This document shows, piece by piece, positions 7,173 through 12,339 of a stretch of 12,339 nucleotides of DNA. Source of the stretch: Psychrobacter sp. GTDB lineage: Bacteria > Pseudomonadota > Gammaproteobacteria > Pseudomonadales > Moraxellaceae. Location of the stretch: contig JAAXIL010000046.1 in NCBI GenBank assembly GCA_012270355.1, forward strand, positions 1-12,339, written 5' to 3'. The notes beneath the pieces are model-generated. The model saw nothing but the letters and a program-made list of their open reading frames with translations, made no database searches and was not told where the DNA came from. Within the stretch, counting starts at the first letter, position 1. Each line of letters opens with the position of its first letter. The translations under genes were made by a program, and so were the position numbers.

Positions 7173-10103
7173 GTGACCCGTCAAGACTATATCAATCGCT
7201 TGACGGCTCGTGCCAGTCGTTATTTGTATTACACCGTTCGGGAAGCCGAAGCCCGTGGCATTCCCACCGAGTTGGCATTATTGCCTGTGATTGAAAGCTC
7301 GTACGACCCGACGGCGACCAGTAACGCCAATGCTGCTGGCTTATGGCAATTTATTCCGTCAACGGGTGAGATGTATGGTCTAGCCCAAACGCCTTATTAT
7401 GATGGCAGGCGAGACGTGGTGGAATCGACCCGAGCTGCTTATGATTTTTTGACTGCACTTTATAACCGTTTTGGTAGTTGGGAATTAGCCCTTGCTGCTT
7501 ATAATGCAGGACCAGGTCGCATCCAAAACGCCATTGATGCCAATGCGGCACGGGGGTTGCCGACCGACTATTGGTCACTAAATTTACCAACCGAAACCAT
7601 GAACTATGTGCCTAGATTTATGGCAGTGGCTCAAGTAGTGGGCAACACCAGTGGACATGGCATGTACCTGCCTGCCATTGCTAACCGTGAGCATTTCCGT
7701 ACTGTGCCTGTTCAACATGGCGTGCCATTGGATGCTGTTTCTCGGGTAACAGGGGTAAGCTTGGAAGAACTACGAGCATTGAATCCTGCTTTAACCAGCT
7801 TGAAAGTGGATGTGGCAGGTCCTGCTCGAGTGGTCATTCCAAATCAAGTGAGTACAGGACTGGATGGCAAAATTAGCAATTTATCGCCAACAGGCTTTGT
7901 CGCATCGAGAGATCCTGCCTCCTATAACGAAGCGTTGAAGTCGCCGAGTGATTTGGCAGATTTTGCGAGCAGTGCCACCACGCCGAGTGGCTATCCTACG
8001 GCTTCGACTAACGTCTCAACGCCTAACTATCCGACATCCAATTACCCAACTCCTAATACGCCGACTGCAAGCACTTCAACGAATAATGCGAGCAGCAATA
8101 CTAATACATCACCAAGTACAAATCCGAGTTTCGGACAAGAACCACCCCTTCGTCCAGAAGAAATCGCTTATATCAATAGTCAAGTTGCTCAAAATGAGCA
8201 AGCTGTTCCAACGCCTGTAAAGTTGGACGATGTACAAACGCAGCAAAGTATTTTGCAAGCTCGAGGGCAGGAAAAACAGCTCAGTTATGCCAATAACTCA
8301 ACTTCAAGTAAACCTAAGCCCAAAGGCGAACGCTCCATTTATACGGTGGTGCGAGGTGATACGCTCAGTAACATTGCTGGCAGAGCGGGTTTGAATTGGC
8401 GAGACATTGCCGAGTGGAATCAAATCGATGCGAACGATCCATTGCTCGCAGGTAGCAAGCTGTATTTATATGATGCCAAACCCATTGCACCCTTAGTAAC
8501 CGCCTCCTCATCAACCGCCCCTGCTATTAACAAGCCTGAGCGGTATAAGGTGCAGTCGGGAGATACACTCATCGGCACAGCAGGACGATTTGGTTTAAGT
8601 GTGTCTGAACTGGCAAAATACAACAACTTAGCAACCAATGCCGATTTACGCATTGGGCAGACGCTGTGGCTTGTGCCGAATCGGGACATGAATGGTAGCA
8701 ACACTTCAAGTCCTGCTGCGAACTCGTCAACGACGTCAACGTCAAGCCCTACTGCCCCAAGGGTAAATTATACTGGAGCAACTGAAACCTATCAGGTCCG
8801 TTCGGGCGATTCGTTGACAGCTTTAGCTAATCGCTATGGTGTGTCTATCAATACACTAGCGGGCATGAATAATTTATCACCGACCGCAGATTTAATAATT
8901 AACCAACGTTTGACGGTGCCTAGAACACCGGTTTCCTCTAGCAATAACACCTCTTCATCGCCATCGACAACATATCGAGGTGAGGTAACAACCTATACCG
9001 TGCAAGCGGGTGACAGCATGATAGGCTTGGCGAAACAATTAGGCACCCAGCATACGTTGATTGCTGAACTCAACAATTTATCGCCAACCGCAGGACTACA
9101 ACGAGGACAACGCATCAAGCTACCTGCTAGCCGTGAGCAAGTTCAATTAGGTTTACAAGGCAAATCGGTGCAATACAAAGTGCAGTCAGGCGATAGCTTG
9201 ATTGGCTTGGCGAATCGTTATGGCGTGTCGGTCAGTGATTTGGCATCAGCAAATGATTTATCAACTTCTGCCCAACTATTGCGTGGCAGTACGCTGACCA
9301 TTCCGAGTGGTTCGGGCTCTACTTCAACGTCAACCGCTCAAAGTAAGCCACAATCCGTCACGTCCCGTCCGTCCAGTTATCGGGTGCAAAATGGCGATAG
9401 CTTAATTGGACTTGCAAACCGTTTTAATTTATCCGTAAGTGAGTTAGCTAAAGCCAACAAGTTAGCTACTGATGCCGAATTGCTTAGAGGACAAACCCTC
9501 AATGTGCCGAATGGAGCATCCAGTTCAAATAATTCCACGCCAGCCTCGAACAATTCATCATCTGTCAAATCTTCAACTTCTTTCGATGATAGATATAAAG
9601 TGGTTTCAGGGGATTCATTGATTGGTTTAGCCAATCGTTTTGGCGTATCGGTCAGTGAGTTGGCGTCTGCTAATGATTTAGCAACCAATGCCGAATTGCG
9701 AATTGGACAGGTGCTAAATGTACCGAAGAGGACAGAGGCTACATCGACATCAAGTTCTTCTACTCAAAACACTGTAAGCAGTCGCTCTGCCAATACAACC
9801 GGTCGGTTATCAACTTACAAAGTGCAGTCTGGCGATGGACTAATCAGCCTTGCCAACCGTTTTGGCATGAGTGTGGAGACATTAGCGAAAGCCAATAACT
9901 TGGCGACCAATGCCCAATTGCTAAAAGGACAAACACTGACCATCCCTGCAACGACGACTACCTATAAAGTGCAATCTGGCGATAGCTTAATCGGGTTGGC
10001 AAGAAAATATGGCATTTCGACTGCAGAACTTGCCCAGATGAACAACTTAAATGCCGATGCAATGCTACAGCGAGGGCAGTCGATAAAAGTGCCTGTTCGA
10101 TAA
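7173..10103 (+). CDS. mltD: Catalytic and LysM part of MltD (membrane-bound lytic murein transglycosylase D)
   Basis: Family 1D lytic transglycosylase that cleaves the MurNAc-GlcNAc bond of peptidoglycan to 1,6-anhydro products. Counting from GTG 7173, the SLT domain covers about 1-150 with catalytic Glu41 in the ES motif, the AAGLWQFIPSTG motif at 54-65 and AYNAGPGR at 109-116. A degenerate LysM-like unit (about 175-224) and a Ser/Thr/Asn/Pro-rich linker follow, then nine LysM domains to the C-terminus. The GTG is only the first possible start after the TAA; it has no Shine-Dalgarno and lies inside what should be continuous MltD sequence (NWFVTRQDY), so independent translation is doubtful. 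Without the upstream signal peptide the product would stay in the cytoplasm. Family identity is secure; functional status is not. Confidence 0.85.
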   Translation: MTRQDYINRLTARASRYLYYTVREAEARGIPTELALLPVIESSYDPTATSNANAAGLWQFIPSTGEMYGLAQTPYYDGRRDVVESTRAAYDFLTALYNRFGSWELALAAYNAGPGRIQNAIDANAARGLPTDYWSLNLPTETMNYVPRFMAVAQVVGNTSGHGMYLPAIANREHFRTVPVQHGVPLDAVSRVTGVSLEELRALNPALTSLKVDVAGPARVVIPNQVSTGLDGKISNLSPTGFVASRDPASYNEALKSPSDLADFASSATTPSGYPTASTNVSTPNYPTSNYPTPNTPTASTSTNNASSNTNTSPSTNPSFGQEPPLRPEEIAYINSQVAQNEQAVPTPVKLDDVQTQQSILQARGQEKQLSYANNSTSSKPKPKGERSIYTVVRGDTLSNIAGRAGLNWRDIAEWNQIDANDPLLAGSKLYLYDAKPIAPLVTASSSTAPAINKPERYKVQSGDTLIGTAGRFGLSVSELAKYNNLATNADLRIGQTLWLVPNRDMNGSNTSSPAANSSTTSTSSPTAPRVNYTGATETYQVRSGDSLTALANRYGVSINTLAGMNNLSPTADLIINQRLTVPRTPVSSSNNTSSSPSTTYRGEVTTYTVQAGDSMIGLAKQLGTQHTLIAELNNLSPTAGLQRGQRIKLPASREQVQLGLQGKSVQYKVQSGDSLIGLANRYGVSVSDLASANDLSTSAQLLRGSTLTIPSGSGSTSTSTAQSKPQSVTSRPSSYRVQNGDSLIGLANRFNLSVSELAKANKLATDAELLRGQTLNVPNGASSSNNSTPASNNSSSVKSSTSFDDRYKVVSGDSLIGLANRFGVSVSELASANDLATNAELRIGQVLNVPKRTEATSTSSSSTQNTVSSRSANTTGRLSTYKVQSGDGLISLANRFGMSVETLAKANNLATNAQLLKGQTLTIPATTTTYKVQSGDSLIGLARKYGISTAELAQMNNLNADAMLQRGQSIKVPVR
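8334..10100 (+). repeat. Array of nine LysM-coding repeats
   Basis: LysM units of about 47 codons start at or near 8334, 8538, 8784, 8988, 9168, 9372, 9588, 9810 and 9957. Each has the pattern Y-x-V-x-x-GD(S/T)L, a central helix ending in NNL or NDL, and a closing GQ-x-L-x-(V/I)P. Units 5 to 9 are the most alike (SLIGLANRF, SVSELA, LATNAEL). Linkers are Ser/Thr/Asn-rich and of varying length; the last two units are nearly directly joined. The copies differ at many synonymous positions, so the duplications are not recent. Confidence 0.93.
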
Positions 10104-10148
10104 GGTACGTTTCGCTTATATTTTGCAATGTCGCTTCAATTCTAATGT

Positions 10149-10179
10149 GCCTAAAACCTTTTACAATGAGGATTTAGGC
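10149..10179 (+). other. Hairpin between mltD and rlmN, no T run
   Basis: GCCTAAA (10149-10155) pairs perfectly with TTTAGGC (10173-10179). After an A-A mismatch, CCT (10157-10159) pairs with AGG (10169-10171) around a 9-base loop. No T run follows on either strand, so it does not look like a standard intrinsic terminator. It may be an RNA-stabilising or leader structure for rlmN, which starts 37 bases later. Confidence 0.4.
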
Positions 10180-10216
10180 TAACCCATATTCTGTTGTTAG
10201 TAAATAATCTTAAATC

Positions 10217-11431
10217 ATGAGCGTTAAATCAAATAAAATTCCTACTCATAGCGTCTTTAAAGAGTCTGAGCAAGTGGCGGATAAAGTCAACTTGCTTGGC
10301 ATGACTCAAAGCGAACTTGAGGGTTACTTCAAGACGCTTGGCGAAAAAGCGTTTCGAGCAAAGCAAGTCATGCAATGGATTTATCAGTTTGGCGTAACTG
10401 ACTTTGCCCAAATGACCAACTTGTCTAAGTCCCTAAGAGATAAACTCAGCCAGCACGCTCATATCACTCCACCAACTGTGCAGTACAAAGAGTTTAGCGA
10501 AGATGGCACTCGCAAGTGGGTATTTGAAGTGGCGGGTGGCTCGCTGGTCGAGACGGTGCTGATTCCGGCCGAAGATGGCAAAAAGGACGGACGTAAAACC
10601 TTGTGCATTTCCTCACAAGTTGGGTGTGCCTTAGACTGTAGTTTTTGTAGTACTGGCAAACAAGGGTTTGAACGAGATTTATCTGCCAGTGAAATCATCG
10701 GTCAGCTGTGGGTGGCAAATGCGTCATTTAATGAGCCAAAGTCAGCATCACAAACAGAGACGGAATGGCACAATCCCGTGACCAATGTGGTGATGATGGG
10801 TATGGGTGAACCCTTGCTTAATTACCAACCCGTTGTGGCGTCGATGCAAATCATGCTGTCCGATTATGGCTATGGATTGTCTAAAAGACGGGTGACGCTA
10901 TCCACTTCCGGCGTTGTACCAAAAATGTATGACCTTTATCAAGACATTGATGTCGCTCTTGCTATCTCACTGCACGCCCCAAATGATGAGCTACGCAACG
11001 AGCTGGTGCCAATCAACAAAAAATATCCGCTTGATGATTTGATGCAAGCGATGCGAACGTATGTTGAACAGAATCCTCGCCACAAAAAGCACGTGACGAT
11101 TGAATATGTGATGCTGGCGGGCGTCAATGATAGCGATGGTCATGCTCATGAATTGGTGGCTCTACTGGGTGACCTACCGAGCAAAATCAACCTCATCCCT
11201 TTTAACCCATTCCCTCACGCCCCTTACGGACGCTCAAGCAACAATCGCATCCATGCGTTTAGCCAAATTTTGCAGACAAATGGTTTTATTTGTACCATTC
11301 GGCAAACCCGTGGCGATGACATTGATGCAGCCTGCGGACAATTAGTAGGACAGGTGGCAGACCGTACCCGGCGGTCTGCCAAATGGAAAGAGAAGGTTCA
11401 GTCTAAGTTATCAACAGAGCTTGTGACCTAA
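10217..11431 (+). CDS. rlmN: Dual-specificity rRNA/tRNA adenine-C2 methyltransferase RlmN
   Basis: Radical-SAM enzyme that methylates C2 of A2503 in 23S rRNA and A37 of some tRNAs, supporting decoding accuracy. The 4Fe-4S motif CALDCSFC supplies Cys137, Cys141 and Cys144. By spacing with the E. coli enzyme, Glu112 in VETV matches E105, Cys130 matches C118, and Cys373 in ACGQL matches the methyl-carrying C355, so all key residues are present. The GEPLLNY SAM-binding segment and the [10 protein letters not shown] motif are also intact. The 404 residues exceed the 384 of E. coli through a longer N-terminus and a short insertion with a run of Ser/Glu near 173-183. The ATG at 10217 has no clear Shine-Dalgarno. 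The pilF/pilW gene follows, as in Pseudomonas and relatives. Confidence 0.96.
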   Translation: MSVKSNKIPTHSVFKESEQVADKVNLLGMTQSELEGYFKTLGEKAFRAKQVMQWIYQFGVTDFAQMTNLSKSLRDKLSQHAHITPPTVQYKEFSEDGTRKWVFEVAGGSLVETVLIPAEDGKKDGRKTLCISSQVGCALDCSFCSTGKQGFERDLSASEIIGQLWVANASFNEPKSASQTETEWHNPVTNVVMMGMGEPLLNYQPVVASMQIMLSDYGYGLSKRRVTLSTSGVVPKMYDLYQDIDVALAISLHAPNDELRNELVPINKKYPLDDLMQAMRTYVEQNPRHKKHVTIEYVMLAGVNDSDGHAHELVALLGDLPSKINLIPFNPFPHAPYGRSSNNRIHAFSQILQTNGFICTIRQTRGDDIDAACGQLVGQVADRTRRSAKWKEKVQSKLSTELVT

Positions 11432-11512
11432 AAGGTTGTTGAAAAAATCAGTCACATAAATTTGCACATAATAAAGATAACAGTCTCAAACCAAACAAAA
11501 TTCGATACTGAC

Positions 11513-11542
11513 TTGAATACCAGTGGTGGGTTGATTTATCAT
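11513..11542 (+). promoter_or_regulatory. Candidate promoter upstream of pilF
   Basis: TTGAAT (11513-11518), an 18-bp spacer and TATCAT (11537-11542) give a plausible sigma-70 promoter with a start near 11550 and a leader of about 115 bases. The 233-base gap after rlmN suggests that pilF has its own transcription start. A second AT-rich candidate TAAAAT lies at 11622-11627 with only a poor -35. Confidence 0.35.
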
Positions 11543-11582
11543 GGCGGGTTAATGGTCAGATCGGTGCAATGTAACCAGTGGT
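11519..11582 (+). repeat. Repeated near-palindrome ACCAGTGGT x2 upstream of pilF
   Basis: ACCAGTGGT occurs at 11519-11527 and 11574-11582, starts 55 bp apart. The motif is symmetric apart from its central base. The first copy lies in the spacer of the candidate promoter and the second downstream of the predicted start, an operator-like arrangement. Two 9-mers in 230 bases could still be chance. Confidence 0.35.
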
Positions 11583-11664
11583 ATGTCGCTAGAAAACTGA
11601 AACGTTATTTTAAAATGTTCTTAAAATGCAACAACCGACTAAATGAGATAAAGAAAATTGCGTC

Positions 11665-12339
11665 ATGAGTAAATTTCGTGCAAAAGTCCTGATTGGAGTT
11701 GGTTTAGTTGGCACCCTGCTTAGTGTCGCTGCTTGTCAAAGCACGTCTACAGTGGCTCCCGCTCCAAGCGATTATTATGCCTCGGCTAACAAAAGCTCAG
11801 GCTTTAAAGCGACTGATCCTGATGACATTGCCCCCCTTAGAACCCAAATGGCAGGGCAATTTATTCGTGAAAGAAAATTAGATGATGCTTATCGCCAGCT
11901 CGAAAAAGCCTTTGATGCGGACAAAAATTTTGCCCCTGCATATGACATGATGGGTGTGTTATTACAGCAAGAAGGCAGTCAGGCGAATTTGCAAAAAGCG
12001 GACGGCTATTTTCGTCGTGCTATTGAAATTGACCCTAATTTTATGCAAGCCCATAATAATTATGGCGTGTATCTGGCTAAGATGAACCGTCATGCCGATG
12101 CGATGGTTCAGTTTGAAACTGCAGGCTCAGCTTTAGGCTATGAAGGCAGGGTTGGGGCGTTAGAAAATTTGGGGCGTACGGCGTTAGTACTTAATAAAGA
12201 AGCCGAGGCAGGGCGGGCGTTTTTGCGAGCGTTGGATGCTGATCCTAATAGCCTGATTGCTCATGTAGAATTGGTCGACTTACTCATCAAAAATGGTCGC
12301 AGTACTCAAGCTCAAAGGCTTTATGAAGAACCGCTGATT
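11665..12339 (+). CDS. pilF: Type IV pilus biogenesis/stability TPR lipoprotein PilF/PilW (3' end beyond window)
   Basis: The open frame runs 225 codons from ATG 11665 to the right edge without a stop, so the gene is partial. PilF/PilW is the outer-membrane lipoprotein that brings the secretin PilQ to the membrane and supports its assembly in type IV pili. A lipoprotein signal peptide is present: basic start, hydrophobic 8-19, lipobox VAAC with Cys24. A flexible Ser/Ala-rich stretch follows, then TPR units from about residue 57: the pair around KLDDAYRQLEKAFDAD, YFRRAIEIDPNFMQAHNNYGVYL near 115-137, a third near 165-194 and the beginning of a fourth. The position after rlmN matches the rlmN-pilF-rodZ-ispG order known in gammaproteobacteria and supports the name over a generic TPR protein. 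Only a weak AAAGAAA precedes the ATG. Confidence 0.88.
   Translation, partial: MSKFRAKVLIGVGLVGTLLSVAACQSTSTVAPAPSDYYASANKSSGFKATDPDDIAPLRTQMAGQFIRERKLDDAYRQLEKAFDADKNFAPAYDMMGVLLQQEGSQANLQKADGYFRRAIEIDPNFMQAHNNYGVYLAKMNRHADAMVQFETAGSALGYEGRVGALENLGRTALVLNKEAEAGRAFLRALDADPNSLIAHVELVDLLIKNGRSTQAQRLYEEPLI

Larger units (their letters stand above)
6768..10103 (+). pseudogene. mltD: mltD-like lytic transglycosylase gene interrupted by an in-frame TAA
   Basis: Reading from ATG 6768 to the TAA at 10101-10103 is one frame of 1112 codons with a single internal stop, codon 123, at 7134-7136. Text on both sides joins into a normal MltD: LWERLRRGFRLNADQH, then after the stop YNPRVQAQRNWFVTRQDY and the transglycosylase domain. 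A C-to-T change from CAA (Gln) would explain it; the original codon is inference. The reading frame downstream is otherwise unbroken, so the lesion is recent, or is an error in the sequence. If real, the exported enzyme is lost, because the catalytic part has no signal peptide of its own. The two parts are listed separately. Confidence 0.7.

Noticed and set aside
7120..7180. Programmed frameshift or recoding at the mltD stop
   Set aside because: Both parts are already in the same frame, and no slippery sequence, known readthrough motif or SECIS-like element is evident.
7948..8220. A 90-codon + strand ORF in another frame inside mltD
   Set aside because: It coincides with the low-complexity Ser/Thr/Asn linker and its Arg/Leu-rich translation is a frame shadow.
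11462..11668. A 68-codon + strand ORF filling the rlmN-pilF gap and overlapping the pilF start
   Set aside because: No ribosome binding site, no recognisable motif, irregular composition, and it overlaps the candidate promoter. It looks like chance open frame in intergenic DNA.

Overview
The window is 12.3 kb of core chromosome from a gammaproteobacterium, most likely Moraxellaceae (Moraxella/Faucicola or Psychrobacter type). The basis is moderate GC content, the cmk-rpsA-ihfB order, rlmN followed by a PilF/PilW-type lipoprotein, and protein styles such as a 557-residue six-domain S1. The taxonomy is inference; no rRNA or tRNA gene is present to test it. All genes lie on the + strand and no mobile element, phage or CRISPR array is visible.

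Layout. A Rho-independent terminator with a cTACGg tetraloop closes an off-window gene. Then come ung (uracil-DNA glycosylase) and tadA (tRNA adenosine deaminase). A good sigma-70 promoter (TTGCCA, 17 bp, TATAAT) drives cmk (CMP kinase, GTG start). A 124-nt leader with two stem-loops precedes rpsA (ribosomal protein S1), which ends at a strong terminator. ihfB (IHF beta subunit) follows, then a CNNM/DUF21-CBS membrane protein, a small secreted protein of probable NTF2-like fold, and an mltD-type lytic transglycosylase gene. The window ends with rlmN (23S rRNA/tRNA m2A methyltransferase) and the first 225 codons of pilF/pilW, a TPR lipoprotein for type IV pili, cut by the right edge.

The most notable feature is the mltD locus. 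A lipoprotein N-terminus (6768-7136) and a catalytic plus LysM region (7173-10103) are in the same frame, separated only by one TAA codon at 7134-7136. The other 1110 codons are intact, so this is either a very recent nonsense mutation, a sequencing error, or (least likely) readthrough. The encoded protein also carries nine clear LysM domains plus one degenerate copy, far more than the two or three of E. coli MltD.

Functionally the first half is housekeeping for DNA repair, decoding, nucleotide metabolism, translation and nucleoid structure. The second half deals with the envelope (transport, peptidoglycan turnover, pilus assembly) plus one rRNA/tRNA methylase. I found no convincing undescribed multi-gene system. 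The leads worth following are the mltD stop and LysM array, the rpsA leader structures, the orphan secreted protein next to mltD, and the short CNNM protein with a signal-peptide-like leader.
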